Of a DNA stretch of 64,000 nt, positions 1 through 10,828 are shown piece by piece. The position numbers and the translations under genes are program-made. The notes below the pieces were generated by a model. It made no database searches and was not told where the DNA came from. It worked only from the letters and a program-made list of their open reading frames with translations. The stretch comes from Helianthus annuus. Lineage: Eukaryota; Streptophyta; Magnoliopsida; Asterales; Asteraceae. The DNA is taken from assembly GCF_002127325.2 (NCBI RefSeq), contig NC_035436.2, positions 23,264,383 through 23,328,382 on the forward strand. Reading direction: 5' to 3'. Position 1 is the stretch's first letter. Every line of letters begins with the position of its first letter.

Positions 1-594
1 AAGTTTTCAATGAATCTGTCCATCGTCTATGTATGTGGCATATTATGGATAAACATCCTCATAAGGTACATTTAATTTAAAAATAATTAATCTTGTCAGT
101 TTTACACATGTGTATTTATGTTTTTCTAGTTTCTGTGTTTTTATTAAACTTGTGTAATAATGGTATTTTATTTTTAAAAATTTTATCTACAGATTGATGG
201 TGATGTGTTACAGAATACCAACTTGAGGGTGCGTATACATAAGTTGGTCTGGAATGTTTTTATCGTTCCTGCCACGCTTGAGAAGCGATGGGAGTTATTG
301 ACAAATGATTGCAACTTGCAGCGTCACAAGTGGTTGTTTGACATGTTTTCTATTAGAGATCAGTGGGTCCCAGGTTATTTTAGGGACATACCAATGTGTT
401 GTTTAATGAAAACAATGTCTAGATGCGAAAGTTCAAACGCGCTTTTTAAGGTAAACTCTAGCGCATCGAATACTTTCGTTCAGTTTATGTTGTGTTTTGA
501 GATAGCAATTGATGGTCAACGCTACCGGCAACGGGTTTCTGAGCATAAAACCGGGCCTTTTTCACCATCTGTTTTTTTCCCTTTTTTCTGTTAA
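1..594 (+). pseudogene. FAR1/MULE-type transposase, 3' exons (copy A)
   Basis: This is the 3' part of a FAR1-related (FRS-like) protein, the domesticated or transposon-borne MULE transposase family. Positions 1-65 encode the end of the MULE catalytic block, including a CMWHIMDK-like motif. A GT-AG intron follows (66-192), and an exon from 193 encodes a VWNVFIVPATLEKRWELL segment typical of the region after the transposase core, then SRCESSNALFK. The 5' half lies outside the window. The whole stretch is nearly identical to 28,931-29,554, where the upstream exons are present. Relative to that copy, a short deletion just before 560 changes the C-terminus. Copy B carries upstream stop codons, so this is probably a pseudogene too, though the missing 5' part prevents proof. 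Confidence 0.8.
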
Positions 595-599
595 AACAA

Positions 600-757
600 T
601 AGAAAGCAGTTAAAAACATGTATAAACAGCCTACTTAAACATGTGTAAACAGCTTACTTACACATGTGTAAACAGCTTACTTACACATGTGTAAGTGTCT
701 TAATTACACAAATTCAATATTAAATATGATTATTTACACATGTGTAAACATCTAACT
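600..757. repeat. Cluster of TTACACATGTGTAA palindromes (copy A)
   Basis: A perfect or near-perfect 14-base palindrome, TTACACATGTGTAA, recurs several times in about 150 bases downstream of the transposase exon, separated by a short AACAGC spacer. The same motif occurs in the introns of the same gene (about 105, 29,030 and 28,790) and upstream of it (27,490-27,650). The matching cluster in copy B is at 29,555-29,690. Confidence 0.7.
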
Positions 758-780
758 TTATGATGTGTTTTATTACAAAC

Positions 781-1310
781 CTGCAAGCAATTCTTTAATC
801 ATCTCATTCCTTTGTCTTCTTAAAACCATCTTCAGATTCACTGAACTTTCTGTTGAAATCAAAGAATTTAACCACAAGTTTATTTTATTTTTTAATGATC
901 TATGAAAATGCATTTGTCTTACCTAATTGTCTTTCTAGTTCAGCATCCATTTCTGATAATGTATTAACTCGATCCACATTCAATGACACTTCAGAATCTG
1001 TAACCAAAAGTCGATAAAATTTATTGTTTGCTTTCAAAACTGTTATTCAAGTAATAATTGTTACTTGCCTGTTTTGTCATTGGTCTCAGAACTATCGTCA
1101 TCAATTATGTCTGGATTTGTTTTTGTATTTGAGAAACTTTTTGCTTTAATCCTTAATATCCGTGGACTTTTCCAACCTGTAAATATAGTGTATTAATACA
1201 TCATATTCTACAATATATCTTTATAAATCCGAGATTAATGTTTTAGGATGCTTACTTGCCATTCTTCCTTTTTTGCCTGTAGAATCTTCTGATAACAATA
1301 CCATTAGACT
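781..1310 (-). pseudogene. Minus-strand exon-like blocks, unknown product (copy A)
   Basis: Read on the minus strand, this region shows short open blocks with plausible splice borders. One at about 1,064-1,176 starts after a CAG acceptor and encodes GWKSPRILRIKAKSF, then an acidic IIDDDSSETND stretch. Another at 923-997 encodes DSEVSLNVDRVNTLSEMDAE and ends at a GTAAGA donor. Blocks at 1,258-1,310 and 781-870 are weaker, and the latter contains a stop. I do not recognise the protein. The blocks lie antisense and immediately 3' to the transposase exons and are kept in copy B (about 29,710-30,240). They could be remnants of a captured host gene or of a second transposon ORF. Confidence 0.3.
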
Positions 1311-2056
1311 TCCAAAAGCAGTCTATTCAAGTCGAGTAATCATTGAACATATGAGTAAACTAAGCAAGAAAGTAAAATAGCCCAACGAATACAAATATAC
1401 AACAATCAACGCATCAACCAGTCCAAAATTAAACAGTATTACAATGCACTATAGCAGTTGCAAAATAAGCTTCAAACCCTAACTAATCAATAAACTCTTC
1501 ACTAGTTACCAAACAGCCACCACCTCATTCATCGCTTTATTATACACAAATCCATAACTTCATATAACTAATTTACACAAATCGCTTTATTATCTACATT
1601 CCACTTAATTCAGCTATCTATTCTATATACGCACATTACATATCTACTACAGTCCTCATCAGTTAAATTATGAACAATTTTGTTAACATATTTTAACAAA
1701 TACATATGCAAATCCGAATTCACCACTAATTAGTAGCTAAATGCACTCTTATAATCACGAAAACCTAATATACTGAAGTCCTGAAGGCAAACACAACAGC
1801 TGGAATGCATGAATTCATCAGAAATTACAAACCAAAAACGATAATCAAGTACAAATATAACAACACATAAATATTGACCAACTACTTTCAAACTACAATA
1901 TGTAACAACACATAAATATTGACCAAAAAGCACAAAATCGGACTCTATAAGTAGGTTTCGAGTGGTGCGATTGCATAACAGATAGAAGGGGGAAGATGAG
2001 AGGCGTACCGAGTGGATGAATCAGCGGATTTTTGAGCTTCAAATCGAGTGTTCGTC
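1311..2056. other. AT-rich non-coding stretch (copy A)
   Basis: I see no gene here. It contains two copies of an ACAACACATAAATATTGACC block about 55 bases apart (near 1,860-1,925), which makes a short minus-strand frame look internally repeated. The same layout is found in copy B at 30,241-30,997. Confidence 0.6.
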
Positions 2057-2276
2057 GGTGTCTCTGGTGCAGATATCAACGGTTGAGGGTTTCGAGAAAT
2101 GGGGAAGCAGAATCCGTTGCTGCGTTTGGTGAATGATTCGAGAAGATGGATTATGTGTGTTTGGACGGTGTCTCTAGTGCAGATATCAACGATTGAGGGT
2201 TTCGAGAAATGGGGAAGGAGAAACCGTCTGCGTATGGTGAATGATTCTAGAAGATGGATTTTGTGTGTGTGGACAA
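2057..2276 (+). repeat. Two-copy tandem repeat of about 110 bp (copy A)
   Basis: A unit starting GGTGTCTCTGGTGCAGATAT at 2,057 is repeated at 2,167 with a few substitutions and a small deletion in the second unit. Both units contain GAGAAATGGGGAAG and GAATGATTC-AGAAGATGGAT. The short ORF 2,099-2,332 spans both and is therefore internally repetitive. The same doublet is in copy B (30,998-31,217). Confidence 0.8.
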
Positions 2277-2329
2277 TAATACCCTTTTCTATTTTACTTC
2301 AGCTTTTTTCCTTTTCATTTAAACCCAAC

Positions 2330-2419
2330 TAATCTTAGCCATTAATTTAGGATGATCTATGAATGAGATTTGTTCTCATGGTTCTCACAAAATTTAGTGT
2401 TCTCAAGATAACCCTCCCT

Positions 2420-2424
<5 letters not shown>
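2330..2424. mobile_element. Terminus of a (TA)n-bounded element (right end)
   Basis: The segment just left of the (TA)n tract reads, on the minus strand, GGGAGGGTTATCTTGAGAAC followed by a GTGAGAACCATGAGAAC block. This resembles the AGGG-AGGATCATG-GAGAA termini of the neighbouring microsatellite-bounded elements. The partner end is not certain. A candidate is the end at 25,929 upstream of copy B (see findings). Confidence 0.35.
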
Positions 2425-2451
<27 letters not shown>

Positions 2452-2568
2452 CGTATATATAAGTATATATATATATATACTTATATATACGTATATATAT
2501 ATATATATACTTATATATACGTATATATATATATATATATATAGATATATATATATATATATATATAT
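2418..2568. repeat. Compound (TA)n microsatellite
   Basis: About 150 bases of (TA)n with ACGTATATATAAG interruptions. In copy B the same site is contracted to roughly a dozen bases (31,363-31,373), showing length instability after the duplication. Confidence 0.95.
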
Positions 2569-3396
2569 AGGGAGCCGCTAAAATAGAAACCACCTCCAGT
2601 TGTAAGAACCGCGAGAACCACTCTCAACCAATCAGGAAAAGGGGTAATTTGGTCATTTACTCTTAAATGTCTAATCTATTCTCTCTCTCTATTTAATGTG
2701 ACTGACATTCCTCATTTACTCTATCCTCTCTCATCTCACATTTACTCTCTCCACACTCATCTCCGTTCAAGATCTGTTTTAAATGGGTGGTTGGCCGATG
2801 ATGATGACCAGTACCCCACACTCGGTTCTCCGATGATGATGGTGTTTCCGGCGACAACCCCTAGCCAAACACTCCCCCTCCGTCTTTACAGTAATCGCCG
2901 GCTACCCACCAGCCGCTGATGATGATGATGACAATACCCACCCCGACTGACCACCACCGCTTATTTCTGATCACCTCGCCGCCGCACCCACCACCGGTCA
3001 CATAAACCCACCGACTTCCACCTACCACCGACCATCTCTGATTTACCTCCATCACGGCAACCACCTAACTCATCTCTCTGTTACACCACTGTCGCCCGAC
3101 CACCGTGGGGCTCCGATTAACCTCCATCACGCCATCAGGTAGTTTTTGTGTTTTTTTTTCATGTTTTCAAAGACCAGATTCTGGTTGTTTTTCATGTTTT
3201 CAAAGACCAGTTCTTTGAAAGTTTTGAATCTGGAAAATATTTGATTTTTGTGGGTTTTGATCTGTTGATTCTGTTGATAGGTGTGGAGTCAACTGTTGAT
3301 ATGTTGGGGGTTTCTTTTGAAAGTTTTGGAATCAACTGTTGATTCTTTTGAAAGTTTCTTGGGGGTTTCTTTGGTTTTTGTGGGTTTGACCTGTTG

Positions 3397-3630
3397 ATGG
3401 GTGCGGTGGGTGCGGTGGTGTGGCAGTGGGTGTGGTGGGTGCGGTGGGTTTGGTGGTGTGGCAGTGGTTTTCGTGGTGTGTGGCAGTGGTTGATGTCGAC
3501 GGCTCCGATGTTTGGGTTTTGAGGTCGACTGCTCCGATGTGCGGTGGGTGTGGTGGTGTGGCGGTGGGTGTGGTGGTGTGGCAGTGGGTTTGGTGGTGTG
3601 GCGGTGGGTTTCGTGGGTTTTGATTTGTTG
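3397..3630 (+). repeat. GGTGTGGCAGTGGGTGTG-type minisatellite
   Basis: Degenerate tandem GT/GG units of 12-18 bases. Copy B (about 32,208-32,460) has a slightly different unit number. The deduced frames (WWCGGGCGG or PPHHHTH) are low-complexity by-products. Confidence 0.85.
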
Positions 3631-3924
3631 TTCTGTTGAATCTGTAGGTTTTGATATGTTGGCTGTGGGCGGCGATGATGAAAAAAAACGCCGATCTTGA
3701 TGACGATGACGCGGCAAGAACGGCGGAGGGTAGGTTTTTAAACCTGCAACCCTTCTTTTGCAGCCTTTTGATTATCGGTTAATCTGAGCCAAACCCTGTT
3801 TTTTTTTTCCGAGATAGACTTTGTTTTGATGTTGTTGGTTTTCAAACTTTTCCCCCTAGTCGATGATGATAACGATATATCTGAGACATCTCCCGAGTTT
3901 GCAATTTCTGGGTGCGTTCGTTTT

Positions 3925-4275
3925 TGCGTAAAGAACTTTTTGTAAAAAAAATTTAATCCGTAAACTTTTTAACGTAAAACATAAAACGTAAAAAGTTTTA
4001 TGTAAAACGTAAAAAGTTTTCATGTAAAACATAAAAAGTTTTAAAGTAAAACGTAAAACGTAAAACGTAAAAAGTTTTACGTAAAATGTAAAAAGTTTTT
4101 CGTAAAACGTAAAACGTAAAAAGTTTTACATAAAACGTACAAAGGTTTTCGTAAAACGTAAAATGTAAAAAGTTTTTCGTAAAACGTAAAAAGTAAAAAG
4201 TTTAACGTAATACGTAAAAGTTTAACGTAAAACGTAAAAAGTTTAATGTAAAACGTAAAAAGTTTAAAAGGTTTA
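3925..4275 (+). repeat. GTAAAACGTAAAAAGTTTT minisatellite
   Basis: Roughly twenty degenerate units of GTAAAACGTAAAAAGTTTT type in tandem. Copy B (about 32,765-33,110) lacks a few units. It forms the inner part of element N. Confidence 0.9.
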
Positions 4276-4284
4276 ACTTAAAAA

Positions 4285-4500
4285 AACTATATGATAAAAC
4301 GGCGCCTAAACAAGGGGCGTGAATGTGGAGCATGAAAACGCCGCGAAAAAAAAAACCGGACATAAAAAACGCCGCGTTAAAAAACGACGCTTGAAAAAGT
4401 CGGGCGTAAAAAACGGCGTGAAAAAAACGACCCATTAAAAAACGATGCGTTAAAAAGCCGGGCGTAAAAACGGCGTGCAAAAATTGGCGCACAAAAAAAA
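4285..4500 (+). repeat. AAAAACG(G/C)CG-type minisatellite
   Basis: Tandem degenerate units mixing A-runs with CGGCGTG, GACGC and GGGCGTAAAAA blocks. On the minus strand they give a misleading FARRFYARLF repeat frame. It is conserved in copy B at about 33,125-33,330. Confidence 0.8.
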
Positions 4501-4781
4501 TTTGTCTTTTGTTAAAAAAATTTGAATTTAAAAATGTTTTTAATAAAAAATCTTTTAAAAAATAAAAAGTAATATAATAAAACTAAAAAGTAATATAATA
4601 AAACACAAAAAGTAATAAAAAATAATAAAGGCAAAAAGACAAAAAAAAGTTATTTTACTAAAATACCCTTTAGTATTAATTTTTGTTACTTTTAATCTTA
4701 TCCATCCATCTTGTTGATCCAAAGGCTAGAAAGTGGTTCCCATGGTTTTTACAACTAGAGGTGGTTTTCGTTTTAGCAATC

Positions 4782-4785
<4 letters not shown>

Positions 4786-4840
<55 letters not shown>
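4786..4840. repeat. (TA)n microsatellite between elements N and M1
   Basis: Pure (TA)n of about 55 bases shared as the right border of element N and the left border of element M1. It is shorter in copy B (33,639-33,666). Confidence 0.95.
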
Positions 4841-4844
<4 letters not shown>

Positions 4845-5120
4845 TAGGATCGTGTGAGAATCACTATGCTAATTGAGAAACTTGAGAAGCATTCTTTACC
4901 ACACATTTTCTCTAAGCTTTTCATAATATACACATATGTATTGTTAAAAAGTGATTATATACATATGTGTATAATTCAAGATTTCACAATATACATATAT
5001 GTATATTGTGAATTTTAAACTATACATATGTGTATACTACAAAAAAATTAGGGAAACATGTGGTCCAGAACGATTCTCAAGTTTCTCAAAATAGGGTGGA
5101 CTTCTCTTAAAATCCCTACC
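4841..5120. mobile_element. (TA)n-bounded MITE-like element M1 (copy A)
   Basis: A 280-base element flanked on both sides by (TA)n. The left end is GGGTTAGGATCGTGTGAGAA, followed by TTGAGAAACTTGAGAAGC. The right end on the minus strand is GGTAGGGATTTTAAGAGAAG, followed by TTGAGAAACTTGAGAATCG. The centre consists of repeated ACATATGTGTATA and ATACATATATGTAT palindromes. There is no coding capacity. It is present in copy B at 33,667-33,946. Confidence 0.75.
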
Positions 5121-5336
5121 ATATATATATATATATATATATATATGATAAGGATCATGTGAGAAGTAATAGGCAAATTGACAAACTTGAGAAGCATTTT
5201 GGACCACACATTTTCCCTAAGCAAAAAAATGCAAAAAAAACAAAAAGTGAAAAATGCAATTTTTTTTTTTGGAAAATCGAAGGTTTTTCTTTAAGGTTTT
5301 AATTTTTTTTTTTTTACTTTTTTTTTGAGATTTATA

Positions 5337-8300
5337 TGTCACACCCCTAAAATCCACCATGCGGAGTATCACCGCTTGGAGGCGTGACATGACCAGGACC
5401 AAGCCACCAATCATATTGAACAACGTAATTAAGTAATTAAAACCAACCACAATACAATTGATGACCAAAAGGAAGTTAACCAAGTTCAATTTAAACAGCG
5501 GAAGCATAAGACGTTAAACCAAAACATAAGTTCGTAGTTCATAAGTTTAAAGACCCAAAACCTATGTTTCATAAGTTCATAAGGTTTATTTATTAAGTAC
5601 GAGACATAGCAGTTTGCATCCCACAACGACCGCCTCCTTGTGCAAGCCCCATAGCATCTAGCGACCTGCAAAGCATGTAACAACGAGTCAACAACAAAGT
5701 TGACTGAGTTCACGGTTGGTTGTCCATTTTAGAGTTGTTTCCAAAAACATAGTTTAATCTTAATCAGCTATCCAGCCGTGGGGGTTACCCCATAGTTCGA
5801 AGACGTTTATTAGTTAACCATCCCATGTCCACCTTCCCTGGCTTTCCAGCCCGGCATTCCGGCCGTGGGAGCTACCCCATTATTTAAACTACCAGACTCG
5901 TTTATCATATCGACTACTAACGAAAATTACTTGTGCCATAGCGTCGGTGTCTATCATCACCGACGTGCCATAGTTCATTAGTACACGCCCGTCCGACTGG
6001 TACGGTGTGAGGTTTGTTAATCCTAATAGTGCTATTAACTAATGACCCGCTCGCCATAGCCTCGGCGATTAAGTCGATATAAAGGGAGGGACTTCGCGGA
6101 TAGAGTTCTAGTCTAGTAAGTCTAATTCCGTCCCCACAGGACGAGGAATTTTTATTCCTGAACACGTCCCAAGGACGAGGAATCCCTATTCCTGAACCCA
6201 TTCCCATCCCCATCGGGAATTACCATGCTTTGTAGAAAAGTGTGAACTCACCATGGTTCGCTCGGTTAGATTAGTTACTCTAATAATCAGGAAATCAAGC
6301 ACGTCCTAATAAGGTACAAATAACAATCAATTTCTCATGCACAACACGTATGGTTTATCTACTCATTACAGATAACAATCAATTTCTCATGCACAACATG
6401 TATGGTTTATCTACTCATTACTTTCATCACATATCACACAATCTAAACGTCAAGGCATTTTGTTAAGTTATATATTATTTTACCCTAAATAATATAACGG
6501 TAAAAGAAACAAGTATTCACACAAGAGTTTTAGTATATAATATATATTTATCAAATTTTATTTACGAAAGTCAACCTCCGATACTTGGTGTTTTGTAATA
6601 AAAATCATGGCGAAGTTTATTTTGAAAACAAGGTTAAAAATACGTTTGTAAACACTTGTTAGAAAAATATTTTCTAAGTGTTGAAATTTTAGAAAAATTT
6701 CGCCAGAGTTTCCTTTGTAAATAGAGGTGTCCATGCTTACTAGCATATCATTTTCTTTTCAAAAATTCATTCAGACAATTCTCAATCAACGATACAATCT
6801 GTATTTACCAAACTTGTCACAATCAACGATACAATCTGTATTTACCAAACTTGTCAAAAACAAGCATAAACTATAAACTTATGAACTTGAAAATTTATAA
6901 AAGTATGTAGTAACTTACTAGCATACTTAGTAAGTCTTGTTACCTTTAAAAATGCGATTAGTTCCTTAAAAGCTTCATTTTTAAAGAGTTTGAATGTTCA
7001 GAACTTCTAGTCATATTTTCCAAAAATATTTCTTTGTGAAATTTTCTCATTACACAAGTGTTTCTACACTTGTTTATCCACCAAAAATGAGGTTAGTTTA
7101 TGTAAGATCCAAGTTTTAACGTAACTCATATTTTTCACTTGGTTCTTTCGAAAAACCACTCATGGATCTTTAGATCTACTAGATTATAACCTACTTTGAT
7201 CTTTATTTTTCAAGAAAACATTTATTTATTCAAGTTCATAGTTTATGTGTGGATGATTCCATCATCCTACACATTTCTAACTTTCTCATCTTGCTAGATC
7301 ATGTTTCTAATCATGACCTAGGAAGATCATATGATGATTCATATCAACTACATGAGTAACAACAACCAACAAGCCTCACAACATATGAATATCATGATTT
7401 CTTCATCTTTTAACCATTCTTTATTACTAAGTTAGTTTATGTTCAAGACTTCTTCATAAGATTCATTAAAGTTCTTATCATTTTGATCACTACACATCAT
7501 TAACCACTTAAACAACATGTAAAATGCAAGGATCTAAGTTCTTACCACTAGCTGAAGGCTAGGGGAGTTCAAGTGTAGAAAAGTGGTGGTTAAAAGAAGA
7601 TAAGAGAGGTCCTTCAACTTCTGAGCACACCGAGCTTCGTTGAACGCCTTGTATCACCTAGAAGTACACTTGGATCGCTAGAATGAAAAACGAAAATGTG
7701 GTGGTGATGGGGGCGGGGGGGGGGGGGGGCTACAGCCGAGATATGGGGGTCAAGGAGGAGAAAGAAGTTGAAGTGTGGTGATGAGTGAAGATTATTAGAG
7801 CTTTAACCCTTCATGTCCATTTGATAATCAACCTTAGACTTTGACCAAAGGGTATTATGTTTCTAAAAGTACCTACAAGATCAATTAGGATCTCACAACA
7901 ATCAAGCAAGATCAAGGGTGAGGGCCACCCTTGGATCCATCAACAATGGGGGGTATAGGGTTGGGTTTTAACTATTAGTTAGTGATTTGGTTATAATTCA
8001 AAAGTTTAGTTAGTGTCTTATGGTGTGTTCAGTAGTATATGGTGTGTTAGGGTGTTCGGGGACCCGTACTAGCTTAACAAAATAGGAGCAATGCTTCTAG
8101 CATTATTTTGGTGTTCTGGGTAATGTCCGGTTGTTCGGTTTGATATTGTTCCGTTAAAGTGCTTAATTAATCCGCAAAGTGTCCTATATGTATATTTTTG
8201 TAACATTTTTAATTTTCAACACTCAGGAAAGCATAACGGACTATTAAGTAGCTTTTCTGTACACTACTAGTATGTTAAGAAGCACATGTAAGTATAATAC

Positions 8301-8399
8301 AGAAATCAGAGAGCAGTTAAATGATTCAGCACAGTCATCAAGCACTTTAATTATCATTAATAAATTGTACAGATACTTGGAATTATGAGGGTTGTCACA
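5337..8399. mobile_element. Solo LTR of a Ty3/gypsy element, TSD TTATA (copy A)
   Basis: It begins TGTCACACCCCTAAAATCC and ends GAGGGTTGTCACA, is 3,063 bases long, and is flanked by TTATA on both sides (5,332-5,336 and 8,400-8,404). No internal gag-pol is present, so it is a solo LTR left by recombination. Its terminal sequence is clearly related to the LTRs of the intact-length gypsy element at 37,732-53,349, so the same lineage is likely. A G-run occurs near 7,715. Copy B holds the same insertion with the same TSD but with internal deletions. Confidence 0.85.
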
Positions 8400-8492
8400 T
8401 TATACACATGTGTATATTGTTAATCTTTTAACTATAGATATGTGTATATTGTCAAATATACATATATGTTTAAAATTGAAAAATAAGTGTTA

Positions 8493-8880
8493 TTTTGGGT
8501 TTAGCATTAGTATTTAGGGCTTAGCATTAGGGTTTAGCCTTAGGATTTAGGGTTTAGCTTTAGGGTTTAGGGTTTAGCTTTATGGTTTAAGGTTTAGCTT
8601 TAGGATTTAGCATTAGGGTTTAGCAATAGTATTTAGGGTTTAGCTTTTGGGTTTAGCATTAGGGTTTAGCTTTAACTTTAACTTTTGGGTTTAACTTTAG
8701 CTTTTGGGTTTGCATAGGGTTTAGCATTAAGGGTTTAGCTTTAGGCTTTAGGGTTTAGCATTAGGGTAAGCTTTAGGGTTTAGAAGTACGGTTTAGCTTT
8801 AGGGTTTAGCTTTAGGGTTTAGGGTTTAGCATTATGGTTTAGCTTTAGTGTTTAGGGTTTAAGATTTAGGGTTTATAACA
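8493..8880 (+). repeat. Degenerate telomere-like (TTTAGGG/TTTAGC) array
   Basis: Many units of GGGTTTAGCATTA and GGGTTTAGCTTTA, with some true TTTAGGG doublets, form the core of element M2. The same array is in copy B (36,645-37,025), and a related one is in the element at 25,929. It is an interstitial, degenerate array tied to this element family, not a chromosome end. Confidence 0.8.
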
Positions 8881-9109
8881 TATATTTTTCATTTTTACAC
8901 ATGTATATTCATATATGTATAATTGATAATATACATATATGTATAGTAAAAAGATTAACAATATACACATGTGTATAAATCTCAAAAAAAAAAAAAAAAT
9001 TGCATTTTTCACCTTTTTTTTTTTTTTTTGCATTTTTTGCTTAGGGAAAATGTGTTGTCCAGATTGCTTCTCAAAGTTTCTCAAATATGGTGGACTTCTC
9101 TTAATATCG

Positions 9110-9460
<351 letters not shown>

Positions 9461-10810
9461 ATATATCTGTTAATTAACAAATCATCCTCGCAGAACTCCT
9501 AATAAAAAGAATTTGGGGACACTTGAACACTACCAACGGGCTGGTATGTAGGAATATCTACAACGAAAAATTGACACATCAGTCGTTTATAAAAACAGTG
9601 ATAAGAACATGTTTCTAAATTTGATAAAAACACTATATGAAGAAATAACACTATCTGTTTCCTGTAAAGACACTATACAACTTAGTTAACAAATAATCTG
9701 TTGATTTAAAATACTTAATAATAATAAAACACTATGACGAATAAAATAAATATGTCTACACAGAATATAACAGTATTGGTGTGGGGTAAAACACTATGAA
9801 AAGAAATTAAGATTCCTGTACATAATATAACACTATAGATTGTGGATACAAACACTATACATCTAAATATCAAAAAAAATTAAATAACTCTGTTAATGAT
9901 AAAACCCTACAACATAGAATTCAATGTATAAAACACAATGAAGGGGAATTCAGATGTGTGAATAGAATATAACACTATTGTTCATACATATGACACTATA
10001 CACCTAAATATGAAAAAAAATATCTTTGTTAATTATAAAACACTACAAAAACTTACTAAAACAAAGGTAAACAATTCAATGTATAAAACACTATGAAATG
10101 AAAATAAGATGTGTGAACAGAATATTGATCATGCATATAACACTACACATCTAAAAAACTATAAAACAAAATATTGATCATGCATATAACACTACACTAT
10201 AAAACACTACAGATCATGCATATAACACTACATATCTAAAAATCAAAAAAATAATAAAAAAAACGTGATCAAGAAAAAACAGTAAAAGAACATTACCCTA
10301 AACAACTTAATGTATAAAACACTACATATACACAAAATCAAACCATACTAATGTCCTGTAAAAACGGCATATTAAAAAACAAAACGTCGAACAAATAACA
10401 CTAACTATCGGAACATGATAACTATTAAGAGATTAAAATACTATGATACACATGTACCTGCATCGCCAGACTCCATTGAAATTGATATAAAACACCAGAA
10501 TCGAAGAAGGGCGCAGACGTTAAACAACTGTATTGTATCTATGGATTTGATAAGCCTTGTTGTATTTATAATTGATGACGTAGATAACAATCGTATTGGA
10601 TCTTGCAAAAAATATACAAAATTCGATCCAATCCCTAAACAATCTCATCGGTAGTAATTTTTTCCAGTTATATTGTAAATCAATTAAATGACAAAAATGT
10701 ACAATTACTAATCTACCCTTTTGAATTAATTAAGAGGAGGGACATTTGTCATTCCCAGATTATTTCTTACACTTTTTACAAAAGATGGACTTTGTACAGG
10801 ATCTTTTACC
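9461..10810. repeat. Region with a reiterated ATAAAACACTA/ATAACACTA motif (copy A)
   Basis: No convincing gene is present. From about 9,580 to 10,420 the motif AACACTA(T/C), usually preceded by ATA or ATAAA, recurs about every 25-40 bases on the + strand. The right edge (10,735-10,810) ends with TTTGTACAGGATCTTTTACC before (TA)n, which on the minus strand gives an AAGGATCC-type end. The stretch may therefore be another (TA)n-bounded element. Positions 9,520-9,524 (CACTT) are the unoccupied target site of the gypsy element found in copy B. A 79-codon frame at 10,415-10,654 is kept in copy B but looks like chance. Confidence 0.65.
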
Positions 10811-10828
10811 TATATATATATATATATA

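Larger units (their letters stand above)
2569..4785. mobile_element. (TA)n-bounded inverted-terminus element N (copy A)
   Basis: The element starts after (TA)n with AGGGAGCCGCTAAAATAG, then AACCACCTCCAGTTGTAAGA. It ends before another (TA)n with the inverted equivalent, reading on the minus strand GGGGATTGCTAAAACGAAAA, then CCACCTCTAGTTGTAAAAAC. The termini are thus imperfect inverted repeats of about 50 bases. Inside are a CCACCG- and GATGATGATG-rich stretch that looks like a captured host 5' gene region (2,700-3,125), a GT-rich minisatellite and two AAAACG-type minisatellites. No transposase is visible, so it is non-autonomous. Copy B carries the same element at 31,374-33,639. Confidence 0.7.

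Noticed and set aside
3289..3717. Pro/His/Thr-rich minus-strand frame (and 32,100-32,552)
   Set aside because: By-product of the GT-rich minisatellite.
4202..4492. Phe/Arg-rich minus-strand frame with FARRF-like units
   Set aside because: By-product of the AAAAACGCCG minisatellite.
8493..8880. A true telomere end
   Set aside because: Units are degenerate, the array is internal to a transposable element and is duplicated at two other sites.
10415..10654. 79-codon frame conserved in both copies
   Set aside because: Conservation is explained by the recent duplication. There is no recognisable domain and the surrounding DNA is a motif array.
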